A DNA stretch of 64,000 bases from Pollenia angustigena (GCA_930367215.1 OV884058.1:175318478-175382477), one strand, 5' to 3'; positions 33,325 to 44,147 are shown, numbered from the stretch's first letter. The notes: a model not told the origin generated them from the letters alone. Numbers and translations: made by a program.

Positions 33325-33585
33325 CCCTGTATATTACTTTTGTCGACTTTGAGAAAGCCTTTGATGCCAAGAAAACTATACCAGATAAAATAATAACAAG
33401 CGTGTCACATTGCGAAAAATAAGTGAACCATTTGATACAATAAGCGGAGATAAGCAAGGATGTTTGCTATCTTCTATATTATTTATTAAAGTACTTGACG
33501 AAATACTCTCGACAACAACAGGTGGAAGTAGAGGAATACAGTGGGGAATCAACGAACAACTGCAAGGTCCGGCCTATTAATTTTA
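33325..33585 (+). pseudogene. RTE-type LINE reverse-transcriptase fragment
   Basis: One frame reads LYITFVDFEKAFD, the first catalytic block of RTE-like polymerases. After a frameshift the next reads GDKQGCLLSSILFIKVLDEI and RGIQWG, the block that normally precedes the FADD motif. Stops follow at once, and the catalytic YADD/FADD is absent. The fragment merges into the inverted repeat arm starting near 33563. It is inactive. Confidence 0.8.
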
Positions 33586-33840
33586 ATGGAGGAGACAAAA
33601 AAAGACACGTGTATCAGCGTTTTAAAAGTTTACATCTGCATTTCATTTGGAGGGGCGTTTAAGTTTCCCAGCCTTGGCACATTCTTATTGTTAATTGGCA
33701 TAAGAAACCATGTGAAATGTTACGGAGAACATTTTTGTAGAATATGTTAATTCCTCAAGGCATGGGTCTTTTTTGCCCTTCTTTTAAAAAAGAGCAAACA
33801 ACACCATTAAAACAGTGTTTTAAGGGTTTAAATTGTTCCG
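33563..33840 (+). repeat. Family H inverted repeat, left arm
   Basis: CAAGGTCCGGCCTATTAATT, AAAAGTTTACATC, GGCACATTCTTATTGTTAAT and CATGGGTCTTTTTTGCCCTT reappear inverted at 34745-35062. The left arm lacks short segments present in the right arm. Confidence 0.8.
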
Positions 33841-33974
33841 CAAAAATGTTATCCGTGAAATTTTACTATAAGTCCCTGAATACACTAAAACGGAAAATTT
33901 AACTTGAAAGTCAGAAATAAGACAACAAAAGAGAGCTTAGGGTTAATTTCGCATTTATTAAGAATTTTATTTTA

Positions 33975-34051
33975 CAGCCAATCCCACGATGTCACACGTT
34001 AAGTGTTATTTTCTATGCGAACGTTAACGTGTGACATCGTGGGACTGGCTG
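33975..34051. mobile_element. 77-bp perfect-ended hairpin
   Basis: CAGCCAATCCCACGATGTCA on the left is mirrored as TGACATCGTGGGACTGGCTG on the right, with one mismatch. The loop is about 20 bp. It may be a minimal MITE. Confidence 0.7.
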
Positions 34052-34744
34052 TTAAAGTACCCCAAAAATATCTCTATTATTTTACATTCGAAAGCAAATT
34101 TTGATAGGATGTAGTCATAAATTAAATTTTTTTTTAGCTCCAGCATATTTCAGCGATAAGCGAATGAATGCTTTTGCCTTTATAGCGTTCATCAATGGGT
34201 GCGCATGTTTGAAGTAATTTTTCACCATGCTTATCATATTCTGTTGACAACTGGTTCTCAAAGGAATCCATATAAGAATTTAAAAAATGAATTTTTGTTT
34301 ACATATGAACGTCTAGTTTTTCAAAAGCGTAAAACATTATATATCACTTTCTTAATACTTTTCCACGCATCAAGCTCAATTGGTGAGAGCATTTTGTCCA
34401 AGTCAGCGTTTTGCATTAGGTTTCATACCAACATCTGTTTTATAGAATCATAGCTTTCTTTAATATTCATACCATAGACAATTGGAATAGGATTTTTGGT
34501 ATTATCGTAATACAGAAGAAGTACAGCTTTTAGACTCCACTAGATGAATCAATAAATATATGCCTGTCCTCGTGGTTGTACTCAAAATTCATTGCATTCA
34601 TTATTCCTTTTATATCGTTGCAATAAGCAAACGTGTTATCATTGTTTACTGAAAAGAACGGCAGAAAGCTGTATTGACGCTTACGAAAGCTGGTAACATT
34701 GACACCAGGTTTAAGTAGATGAAGACTTTTTAAGTCTGCAGCTA
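34052..34744. other. Spacer of the family H inverted repeat
   Basis: About 700 bp with no recognised coding sequence. An 84-codon plus frame (34199-34453) has no family resemblance. Confidence 0.45.
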
Positions 34745-35062
34745 AATTTTCTGATTTTAACCCCTTAAATCCCTGTTTTAATGGTGTTTTTGCTCTTTTT
34801 TAAAAGAAGGACAAAAAAGACCCATACCTTGAGGAGTTAGAGGGTTAACATATTCTACAAAAATGTTCTTCGTAACATTTTACATAAATATTCTGAAAAC
34901 ATTTTATGCCGATTAACAATAAGAATGTGCCAGAGATGGGAAACTTTAACCCCCCCTCAAATGAAATTCTGATGTAAACTTTTAAAACTCCGATACACGT
35001 GTTTTTTATTTTTTTGTCTCCTCTATCAAAATTTATAGGCCAGACCTTGTAATTTTTTATTA
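34745..35062 (-). repeat. Family H inverted repeat, right arm
   Basis: Inverse of 33563-33840 with a few extra blocks. It contains TTAACCCCTTAAATCCC (34757) and AGTTAGAGGGTTAA (34835), so an 84-bp TTAA-bounded subunit may sit inside the arm. Confidence 0.75.
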
Positions 35063-35139
35063 TGGTGTACAGAGTAATCTATCGTTCAGGTCATCAGGAA
35101 AACTTTTTCCAAAAAGTTTAGAAAAGATTAACTCACTGT

Positions 35140-35361
35140 TTACTGTTGTTGTTTTGTTTAAGCTTTGATATTGTTGCAAGTAAAACTTGAGTTGCATGTA
35201 AACAGTGTTATTCTTATTCACTTTACAGTTTTATTTGAATAATATCTTTAGCTATTCTAAAGTTTTTGGCCTAAGCAAACAGTGAAATGCCCGTAGGAAC
35301 TTGATTGTCCCATCAACAATAAATTTCAGTGTGTTTATTAAGAGCACGAATGGGGAATTTA
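35140..35361 (+). repeat. Dispersed repeat family A, copy
   Basis: TTTAAGCTTTGATATTGTTG, GGCCTAAGCAAACAGTGAAAT and CCCATCAACAATAAATTTCA occur in the standard order. A detached inverted piece (GTCATCAGGAAAACTTT) precedes it at 35085. Confidence 0.75.
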
Positions 35362-35529
35362 TTTCATTAAAATGAAATCTTATTAATACCTAGAAAAACC
35401 TTGATAAAACACAATAACTGGAAAAGCTATAAGGTTTTCAAGTCCCTTCATTTATTTTGGGCCACCCTGTATTGTACTTTTCTACTTTTGTGCGTTTAAA
35501 AACATATTCGGCATTTAAATTTAATTTAC

Positions 35530-36145
35530 TTCTGTTATTCAGCTAAGAAAGTTTTAATTGATCCAAGAAGATTTTAATTCAGCAACGTAAAATGTAACAA
35601 AATAATAAATGCAGTTACTTTGAATATCTTTTATTTCAATCCTAATATTGTAATTCAGCTATAAACACTGTAATAGAACTTTAGTTTCCAAAAAAAAATT
35701 GAGATTTTGATGCGGTCATGTAAAAAAGTAGAGTTCGGAAAACTTAATTTTTGAAAGATTAACAAAACAGGCCAAAGGTTTTTTTTATTTTACTTATACT
35801 TATACTCTTTAGCTTAAATATGCAGTTTCACTAGAATTTTTGTTATTCAGCAAAAGTGTTTTCTCGAAAGTTTGTAGAAATGTACTATTCAGCTAGCAAA
35901 ACTTCAATTTTCTGCTAAAAGAAAGAGTGTTATTCAGCTTAGTCAAATTTTGGGAATTATATTTTAAATGCAATCAAAATTTAATCTTAAATTTTGGTAA
36001 ATTTCTAAAACATTTACAATCCAAATAATGAAATTCTAATATAGTTTTGAAAATTGCAATTCAGCAAAATAAAATGCTATCAAATATGAAAAAAAACTAC
36101 AAATATTTATGATTTTTTTTTTTTATTGTTGCTATTCAGCTGTTA
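35530..36145 (+). repeat. Region with eight ATTCAGC motifs
   Basis: ATTCAGC begins at 35537, 35577, 35653, 35845, 35887, 35932, 36059 and 36134, all on the + strand. Most are preceded by G-T-T/A or similar and followed by A/T-rich AAAATT-like DNA. About 0.04 would be expected by chance at this base composition (my estimate). It looks like a degenerate array or clustered binding sites. No TIR was found around it. Confidence 0.7.
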
Positions 36146-36521
36146 TGATTGTAATTCAAACAAGTAAATTTTGATACAAATTCCAAAAAAAGATGCACAG
36201 GTCCACTTTTATTACAAATATTATCTTAATACACCACTATTTCAAGGATCTACTACGTAATTAATAAAACAACAGACTCACTTAAATAATAAGCAACTAA
36301 CAACATTTGGCGCCTTAAAGAAACTTCTAACTCGTACAATTTAACTTTTAGTTTATAGTGAAAAGAACACATGTTAACACTTTTTTCCGCTTTTCCTTCG
36401 TACAAATGTTGCACTAATAAAACCATTACTCATACACTCACAGACAAACTCACATATGTGTAGAGTTGCATGCATATTAAATTCACAAACATTCTTTCAT
36501 ATAGAAATGACTCAACTTTAA

Positions 36522-38031
36522 CCCTTAAATGCATACTGTTGCCAATTGGCTACATACCAGTTCAAGCTAATTTTCTTTATGTTCCAATGTGAGTGCATTT
36601 ATAAAAGTTCGTTTCAAAGCACACACAAGCAGTATGAATAAAAATAAATCGTTACTTTGTTTTAAGTTGCTTTGATTTGTATTTATTTGGCATTTCATTG
36701 AGGTGGCTGATAAAGATCAGTTTCTTAGTTAAAATCAAATTTTGTATTTTTTTGTTTTCTAAGGACCGTGTATTATGACATCGGAAAAAAATAAATTTGC
36801 ATCTGTTGACAGGTTAGCTATGGCCTGGTTATGTTTAATTTAACAATATTACTGAATAAATGCAATATTTTTGAAAAAAAATGTATGTTGCCAAATGTCT
36901 ACAACATGCGTTTGTGACATAAATATTACTTGACGGTTACAATTTGTTTTGGGTAGACTGTGGTTAGACTGTGCCGTTAAATTTCCCGTTAAACGAACCA
37001 CATAATTTATTTCGACAATTATTATACGTCAATTCCATTAAAGTATTACCTATGGACTCAGGAAATATACTTGTTGGGCACAATTCACATAAATCGGATT
37101 GGAAAGAACTGCAAATTACCTGCCGCAAAAAATTTATGAAACGGTCTGTTGCACGGGGTTTCTATGAGAAATTTGTTACAAATTATTAAAGTATAGCTAT
37201 CTCTGTGACATGCTGAAAGGAGAATAAGCTTGTTACGTAAGCTTCAAATGACGTAGGCACGGAACCGGTTGAAGATGCCAATAGATATGAAAAATCGCAA
37301 AAAACACAAACTTTAATAGCTTGTCCAAAAACTATAAAATATATAAAAATTATAACGCCCATATGGGAGGAGTTGACCTTATGATAGCTTTTTAGGCGGG
37401 TATTAAATAGCATGAAAAGTCGTAAGTGGTACTTAAGATTAATTTACCATATGACGTAACAATTTCATGAATACTCTAAAAAACAAACCACCCAAACATT
37501 AAATTGCCAGATTCTAAATCAGATCTGGCGGAAACATTGTGCTCCTATAAATCATATGAAAACAAACGAGGAAGACCTTCAACCAGAGAGGCAGATGGTG
37601 GTAAAGGCCCCGAGGACCTCCAAAACCTATACCGACACCAGATATACGAACCGATGGTATATGACATACTGAAAAGAGATGTTCCACTAAAAACAGGTGC
37701 AAACTTCCAGAGTGCAATGGATTGTCACGGACTGAGTGTACTAAATGTATATTGCTTTGTGCCAGATCAAAAATGGCATTTGTTTTGTATTGTTTCATAA
37801 ATAGAAACAAATTTCTGAACACCTGTATGTTATATAAATATATATGTGACTATTGTTCATGTCTGTAAAATTCAAGTACCAAACGCATATTGTTGCCAAA
37901 AGTCTACATACCGTTTTTATCGAAAATAACACTCAAAACTAATTTCTAAAATTTTTTTACGAAATCTACGCCTAAGTTTCTATTAAAAAACATTTTTTTC
38001 AATCCAAAAGAAAAAATCATGCATTTAAGGG
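36522..38031 (+). mobile_element. piggyBac-superfamily element 2, decayed
   Basis: TTAA then CCCTTAAATGCAT at the left (36518-36534) mirrors ATGCATTTAAGGG then TTAA at the right (38019-38035). Subterminal words ACTGTTGCCAATTGGCTACA and TTGTTGCCAAAAGTCTACA also pair. The internal transposase is a pseudogene on the + strand. Its ends differ from element 1, so it is a separate family. Confidence 0.85.
37140..37797 (+). pseudogene. piggyBac transposase relic
   Basis: Scattered frames give ARGFYEKFV, GTEPVEDANRYEKSQKTQT, ACPK and then YNAHMGGVDLM. The last is the conserved piggyBac signature with the third catalytic Asp. Stops and shifts follow (AF-stop-AGIK). A later open stretch from 37504 has NKRGRPSTR, a basic tail seen in this family. 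The N-terminal half, including the first two catalytic Asp residues, is absent or unreadable. It is clearly older than the 29-31 kb copy. Confidence 0.8.
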
Positions 38032-38035
38032 TTAA

Positions 38036-39335
38036 GGAAGTGAGTGTGTTTTTGTGTGTGAGAAAGGAAAAAATATGTAACTATTTGCCAAAGTACTAAA
38101 CTGTTGTGTTGATGTTGCCGATGTTGTTCCAGTTCATGTTGCTGCTGTTTCCTTTACTTATCGTTTACATGAAACATGAACAAAATCATTATCACAATCA
38201 TCGTCATCTATGAACATACTGGCAGCTTGTTGTTGTTGTAGATGATGATGAAGATTTTGTTGAACTTAAACTGAAATCATGCTGATGAAGTTAAAAAGTT
38301 TAATACTTTTTTTATACTTTTGTTGTTGCTGTAGCTGAAGTTGCTACAAATTAATACTCACTTGTGTGTTGCCTGTTAATGTTGGATTTAAGTATATTTC
38401 CATTTTGATTTGAGAGGTGTTTTTAAAACACACATACTCACATACTATAGTTACAGGAATTATCCTAATCATACAATTGATATTTGTGCTCTGGTATGTT
38501 TGAGGGCGTAAGTGGGAGACTGAAGGAGTGTGAATTGTTAAGCATTTATTAATTAGAAAAGTTAGAAGTGAAAAGATTTAGCAATGTTTTTTTTTGGAGA
38601 AGGTTCTTGATTTTAATTGTTTTAAAGCAGTTAATTAATGTGGTTGTCAACTGGATGGTTTGGATTTTTTAGTAAAAACATATACATTTAAAAACAGTAA
38701 TGAAAAAAAAAAAATTAAAAATTCTGAATCGCGGACTAAATTTTCGGATACGAAATGCTTAATTTTATTTTTTTTTTTTTTGAAAAAAGCTTATCCCTCC
38801 GTTTATCAATCATTAAACTTAAACAGCTGACGGCAATGTAAAAATTATCGACGAATAAGACGACCTTTTTCAAACTGTGAATGTCGGGTCATTATTTCTC
38901 ATAGGGCTTATACAAGAAACCCCCGGCGAAAATTCACAAGCCTATAATTAAAACCATGGTGAAATAACTAGAAGGTGGCAGCACTTCGGAATCTATTATT
39001 TTTTGCTCTATTCATGGTGAACTTCCATAACGTCAAAATTATTGGTTTATTCTTAGGAAATGTCAAAAAAATTTTGATTTTCTTTAGAAAAAATAATCTT
39101 TGTGATAAACAAAACCATTTGTGCGTGATAATATTTAAAAAAGTAGATTTATTATTACAGTTTTATTGTTAAAAAACAATAATAAATTTGATAAATTTAA
39201 TTCTTCATTTTAAAATATTGAAACTATTTTTTAGTTTAGGCTTTTGACCTATGCAATCGATAAAATTATAAATTTTACAATTCTTCGGATGCTGCTCTTA
39301 ACTCATCCAACAATCAGGGAGGGACACTCAAAGAA
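38036..39335. other. No gene; trinucleotide-rich patches
   Basis: GTTGTTGTAGATGATGATGA (38229) and several GTTGCTG words at 38100-38350 are short impure trinucleotide patches. No coding or mobile signature. Confidence 0.5.
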
Positions 39336-39340
39336 GCAGC

Positions 39341-39481
39341 GGGCATGTTCTAGAAATCGAAATGAATTGAACTTCATTTATATAGATAAAATGGAATATT
39401 TTTCAATACTTTCAGTACAGGGACGTTTTTAAAATTGGCTTCATTTTAAATCCACTTCATTTCGTTTTCTAGAACATGCCC
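39341..39481. mobile_element. 141-bp hairpin MITE with GGGCATGTTCTAGAAA ends
   Basis: GGGCATGTTCTAGAAATCG on the left is mirrored at the right as CGTTTTCTAGAACATGCCC, with ATTGAACTTCATTT-like arms inside. Flanks do not show a clear duplication. Confidence 0.7.
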
Positions 39482-39567
39482 GTATAACTCGTCAAAAAGT
39501 TGTGAAGTTCACAATTCAAATTGGTTTCGTTTGTATTAAATTTAAAAATGAGCTAGTGGAGGGGATT

Positions 39568-40552
39568 TTAGTGGCTGCAGCTGATTGTTGTTTTAGTTTT
39601 TTGCAAATCCTTAAGCTCTTTTTGGGTTTTAAATCGTTCCCCGCTTAAGCCGTAATACAGAAAACCGCTTTGTAGTTGTTGCAATTGTGTAACATGTTCT
39701 TCTAGTTTCATAATTCCTGCACTTTGTTGGCTAGAACTTTCAGAAGAAATTGCTTCTAATAAACATAAGCCCAATTCACAATCTTGTGCAAACGGTCTTG
39801 CATCGTAGCATTTGCAAAATGGTATAGTGAATACTGTAGTATACTTTTGGGATTATAGTAAATACTATACCATTTTTCAGATCGGCTTGGTTCACTCAGT
39901 GTAAGCTGTCGTTTTGCAATCAACTCGAGTAAATATAAACTATTGGTTTTAGGCGTTGCATATTTGCAAAAGAGTAGCAAGTGCATTGCTGTATATTTTG
40001 TTGGTGTAGAGTAAAAATATACTATACCATTTTGCAAATGCTACGATATATAGTTATGGTTTTAACCATAATCCCAAAATATGCTATGGTATTTACTATT
40101 CCATTTTGCAAATGCTACGATGCAAGACCATTTGCACAAGATTGTGAATTGGGCTATTGTCTAGCGTGATTTTATATAGGTTTTTGTTTAAGTTTTAACT
40201 TTTTTAAAGATTGTCTAGGTTCCGTTAATTTCTCTGCTTCGTTTTCTAGCTTCTTATCCAATTATCTTTCTAACTTGTTCCCGTCCTAATAATTCTCCGA
40301 TTTTTTAATTGTTATTTATGTTAACATCACTTTCATCTAATGCTTTAAGTTTTCTCTCTAATTTATAGAGTTTAGCATGATTCTTCAAAGATTTTCTTGG
40401 AATCATAAGGCTTTTGCTTTGTGGATTTCAAGTTCTTCCGTTATGAATGTAGGTATATCTTTGTATTCTTTAATTTTTGTACTTATATATTGTTTAATTT
40501 TTAAAGCGAAGGCTTCTGTTTCGGTAGAATTTAGTTTTTTAGATGTAATTTA
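39568..40552 (-). pseudogene. Unidentified coiled-coil-like coding relic, split by a MITE
   Basis: On the minus strand, from 40552, the frame reads KKLNSTETEAFALKIKQ and KDIPTFITEELEIHKAKAL. It shifts to KNHAKLYKLERKLKAL and ends in several stops. The MITE 39768-40155 intervenes. A 68-codon frame at 39568-39774 continues in similar Glu/Lys/Gln-rich style (KLEEHVTQLQQLQSGFLYYG, QKELKDLQKT). The even codon-like character and heptad-like spacing suggest a once-real protein, possibly a processed pseudogene or element ORF. I do not recognise the family. Confidence 0.5.
39768..40155. mobile_element. MITE with about 65-bp inverted ends
   Basis: AGCCCAATTCACAATCTTGT on the left returns as ACAAGATTGTGAATTGGGCT on the right, followed inward by GCATCGTAGCATTTGCAAAATGG on both arms. 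GCAAATGCTACGAT also repeats internally at 40035. It has no coding capacity, and no target duplication was settled. It interrupts the coding relic. Confidence 0.8.
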
Positions 40553-40933
40553 AAGAAAAATTGTTTGCAACTTTTCAAAAACAATACTATTTTGGTGTGG
40601 TGAAAATCGATATTTTTGACACAATGGACTATTTTACACAAACAAATTTGCCTGTTTTTGTTGTATTGTTGTGCAACAACTGCTAGTGCTGCCAGCTTCT
40701 AGTAATTTCTCTATGATTAAAACGTCGGAAGTAACTTTAAATTATCTCTCATTTTATTGTCTTCATTTTTTAATTTCGTTCGTTTTTCATTTTCTGTTTA
40801 CAAATTGTATGAAATTTAGGTAGCATTGTTGGGAGAATAAGTGTCTGTATGTGAGAGAATTAGAAAAGCCGTCCTCAAAATAAAGTATATGTTATTTCAC
40901 AATAGCTTTCTACAACACAATTTTTAAGTCAAA

Positions 40934-41580
40934 TTGTATGGAAAATGTGGTCACGACACAGTTCTGTTTGAATACATACTTTTAACTGGGGCTTTATTAC
41001 GGCGTTCGATATGGATCGAATTAACAATACAATTTAAATGTAGATTTCGATCGATATCCAATGCCGTGAAGAAGTTTGCAACGCATAGTAATATTGGTCT
41101 TAATATACCGAACAACCTAGAAACACTTTCAGACTCAATCTGTCTGTCTGGTTTGAAAGCTGGTTTTGTGTGCATCTAAACCTTGTGCACAAAGCTTAGG
41201 GGAAAAATTACGACATTCGATATCGATCGAAATTTCCCTTCAAATTTTATTGCAATTTCGGTCGATATCGAATGCCGTAATTTGCCTCAAAGTCACAATT
41301 TTAGAAATAATTTAGTGAAATTTGCTGTACCTAAAGACGCCTTATAGCGAAACCTTAAAATAAACCTAGAAACACTTTCAGACTCAATCTGTCTGTCTGG
41401 TTGGATTGATTGCTGGCTGTGTGTGCATTTAAACCTTGTGCTCAAAGTTCAGGGGGAAAGTTACGGCATTCGATATCGATCGAAAATTCCCTCCAAATTT
41501 TGTTGCAATATCGATCGATATCGAATAACGTAATTTGAGGGAAATTTGCGGAATCTATAAACGCTTTATATCTCATTCCA
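40934..41580 (+). repeat. Three tandem units, each carrying a 70-bp palindrome
   Basis: Two units of about 250 bp start with ACCTAGAAACACTTTCAGAC at 41116 and 41366. A partial one lies upstream. Each contains a palindrome with ACGGCATTCGATATCGATCG-like arms, at about 40998-41068, 41207-41277 and 41462-41532. The unit also has TCTGTCTGTCTGG and AAACCTTGTGC words found in fly dispersed repeats. No protein is encoded. Confidence 0.75.
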
Positions 41581-41720
41581 CAAATTACACTGTGATAGTT
41601 TTTGACCCGAAAAAAACTGAACTTCGATGAATCCTTTTCGAAATATTAGGGGGAGTACCCTGAGTGCGAAAGTACATTTTGAAGTGTCAGATTGGCTCCA
41701 GTTTTTGAGAAATCGGTATA

Positions 41721-42417
41721 CAGTAGGATCCCGATAATTCGCAATCGCAAGGGACCGACCATTTCTTACGAATTAGAGGTTTTCGATTTAGCGGGGTTTC
41801 GATTTAACGGGGTTAAAATAAAATAAATACGAATTAACGGGGTTTTTCAATTTATTTACTAAAACGGTAAAAAAAATTGTTAAAAATAAAATACAAAATA
41901 AATAAAATAACAAATTCTAAAAACTTTTTAAGCTCTGGATATTCAGGTAGCTTTTCGCGCTTTAGCTGAAGCTTTAGCCTGAAGATTTTTGCATAATATA
42001 AAATTGAAGTAATAGTTGATGGAGCGATTTCAAATTGCTTAGCAACGTCTTTTTTTTCTCTTCATTGGCAATGGCTGCAAAAAGTTGTTGTTTTGTAACA
42101 CCGACAGAGTTTTATGCGTGCGCTTTGACATTTTTCTTTATTATTATGTAACAAACTGATCTTAAGACACACAAACAATTAAAAACCCACGCAAAATAAA
42201 AATAGCGGTAAACAAAAAATCATTCTTTCCATGTTTCTGTTCTTTTTATTACGAATTATAAGTGGTAGTAAGCAAACCATTACGACTTAAAAGAGGTAAA
42301 GCAGATTTTATTTGAAAAAAAATTACGAATTAGCGAGGGGACCAAAATGTATTGAAATTTTACGAATTAACGAGATTTTTTCAAGGGACCGACAGTTTAT
42401 TACGAATTATCGGGAAT
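41721..42417 (-). mobile_element. pogo/Tigger-type element inserted in the long TIR
   Basis: The left end is CAGTAGGATCCCGATAATTC and the right end, inverted, is ATTCCCGATAATTCG, with AAGGGACCGAC inside both. TA flanks match the empty site preserved in the opposite TIR of the host element (ATATAGCTAAGTCTG). On the minus strand near 41930-42060 the frame KKDVAKQFEIAPSTIT is a pogo/CENP-B-like helix-turn-helix. The DDE catalytic core is absent. Confidence 0.85.
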
Positions 42418-42711
42418 TAGCTAAGTCTGTGCTATTTAAAAAAATTTTTTCGACTGTATTAGTTTTTTTGCCTTTTTAACTTTCTTTTATGGAATGTTTT
42501 GACTTTTTTTTTTCAAAATTTTACGTAATTTAATCTTTTAATGTCGATCAAAAGTAACGATTTTTTTTACCATTTTTTCTGGTTTTTTAGCCATCACATA
42601 AAGTATTCCTAGCATTGGCCTCAAGTTTTGTACAATAACGCTGATATTTATTTGTTTAAATTAAATCATGACACAAAATTGTTTAAGTATATACTAAAGC
42701 CAAATACTCAT

Positions 42712-43308
42712 TTGGGGTATTCACAAGGTGTGCTATCATGTTATATTGTCATAATGTTCTAACATTTTACAATGGTTTAAAAATATTGTTGTTGCTTTGT
42801 AAACAAAAAGTGTCTTAAATTAATAGAACGTTGCTTGCTATGTTTTTTGTGATGTCGTAATTAATCAGAAGAGACCAGAGCTGAGCGGCTGAGCCGTATC
42901 GCGTTAGTTCTTGTAGCCGTCGCCGTTGATGGTATATTGTTATCCGGTTAACATCAAAATTTTACCTGCGGCTAGCAATTTTTGCAAGAAATCACTTGCG
43001 GCGTCAAATAAGATCGGCTTATGACTCTGCTGTTTGGTAAACAAACAAAATAAAATTTATTTCTTATTTGCGTCTGCAAAATGGAAAATAGTCAGGTAAG
43101 ATCCAATTTAATTTATTAATTCATGGAAAAGAATTAACAAATATTTTGATGTTAGTTAATTATTTATTTTTTATATTTGTTTTAAATCAGCTGATTTAAA
43201 TTCAAAATAGCACACTAATTTATGAGGGGTTGTTCACAACAGTCGTATTTTTCATGTTATTATTTTAAGACATATGACTTTATGACACCTTGTGAATCCC
43301 CCAATTAT
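42712..43308. mobile_element. Inverted-repeat MITE inside element 1
   Basis: TGGGGTATTCACAAGGTGTG on the left faces an inverted TGGGGGATTCACAAGGTGTC on the right. The flanks read ATT on both sides, a possible 3-bp duplication. Inside, ATGGAAAATAGTCAG followed by GTAAGA (43081) looks like a short first exon with a donor site, but this is not proven. Confidence 0.6.
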
Positions 43309-43517
43309 GATTACAAATTTTTACTGTTTCAACATTGTCGTTGTTTTCTCTCTTTCTCCTTTAATATTTAAAAATAAGGTAGAATTGGGAACACAACACA
43401 ATAATGCTACATTTGAAGCTCGAAACGACAAGAGTTACGAAATGACATAAGTGTATACACGCAAACTTACATATTGAAAGTTTTCTCCTTACAGCTTACA
43501 CAAAAACTTCAGATTAA

Positions 43518-43727
43518 ATGCTTATAATCTTATCAATGCAAAATCAATTTAAGCATTACCACCAATATTACTTCGACCGCCAATTGCCATCGGAATTAGA
43601 TGAGCATGGAGAACGATTTCATCAAGGTTCAGCTCAGTTAGAGCATTGGTATAGTGGAAAAAGATTAAATTCTCTTTTAGCAGACCTTTGCTGGAGTTTT
43701 CAATCCGAGTTGGATGATGAAGATTAG
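43518..43727 (+). pseudogene. GERFHQ-family relic in element 1
   Basis: The frame contains LDEHGERFHQ, then HWYSGKRLNSLLADLCWSF and an acidic DDED end. It aligns with the C-terminal part of the gene in element 2 (SDEQGERFHQ, SKKLDALLAEVCWW). A T-rich tract and ACAG acceptor (43487-43500) precede it. Upstream parts of the protein are not found. From memory, proteins with CFLC-WDSR, LPPLH-KLG and GERFHQ motifs occur as uncharacterised repeated genes in arthropods. The function is unknown to me. Confidence 0.7.
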
Positions 43728-44147
43728 CATGAAATGTAACGGTTATTATTTTTAAATTTTGCGTATTTGTTGTTAAAACAACTTATAAGATGGACGAAAA
43801 TAGACACCAGATTTGAAACTTTGCGCAGACTAAGCTATATCTATGGCTAAAAATGGTCCAAAATCGTTACTTTTGATTGACATTAACGGTTTAAATTACG
43901 TGAAATTATGAAAAAAGTCAAAACATTCCGTAAAAGAAAGTTAAGAAGGCAAAAAAAACTAATACAGTCGAATAAAATTTTTTTAAAAAGCACAGACTTA
44001 GCTATATCCATGAAAAATGGATATTTAGCGATTCCTCAAAAACTGGAGCTAATCTGACACTTCCAAATTTACTGTGACACTTAGGGGACTCCCCCCTAAT
44101 AGTTCGAAAAAAATTCATCGAAGTTAATTTTTTCGACTATCACAGTG

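Larger units (their letters stand above)
41588..44147 (+). mobile_element. Long-TIR element 1 (CACTGTGATAG ends, TTA duplication), GERFHQ family
   Basis: CACTGTGATAG starts the element and its inverse CTATCACAGTG ends it. TTA flanks both sides (41585-41587 and 44148-44150). The inverted repeats run about 300 bp once the pogo insertion at 41721-42417 is set aside: left 41588-41720 plus 42420-42592, right 43846-44147. Inside lie a further MITE (42712-43308) and a relic gene with the ELDEHGERFHQ motif. The CAC start and 3-bp duplication resemble CACTA/CMC elements, but PIF/Harbinger also makes TTA duplications, so the superfamily is open. Element 2 at 59934-62607 shares the ends, duplication and gene. 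Confidence 0.75.

Noticed and set aside
40998..41532. Regularly spaced palindromes resembling a CRISPR array
   Set aside because: Units are about 70-bp palindromes 208-255 bp apart in eukaryotic repeat DNA, with no cas genes. The flanks are duplicated and are not unique spacers.
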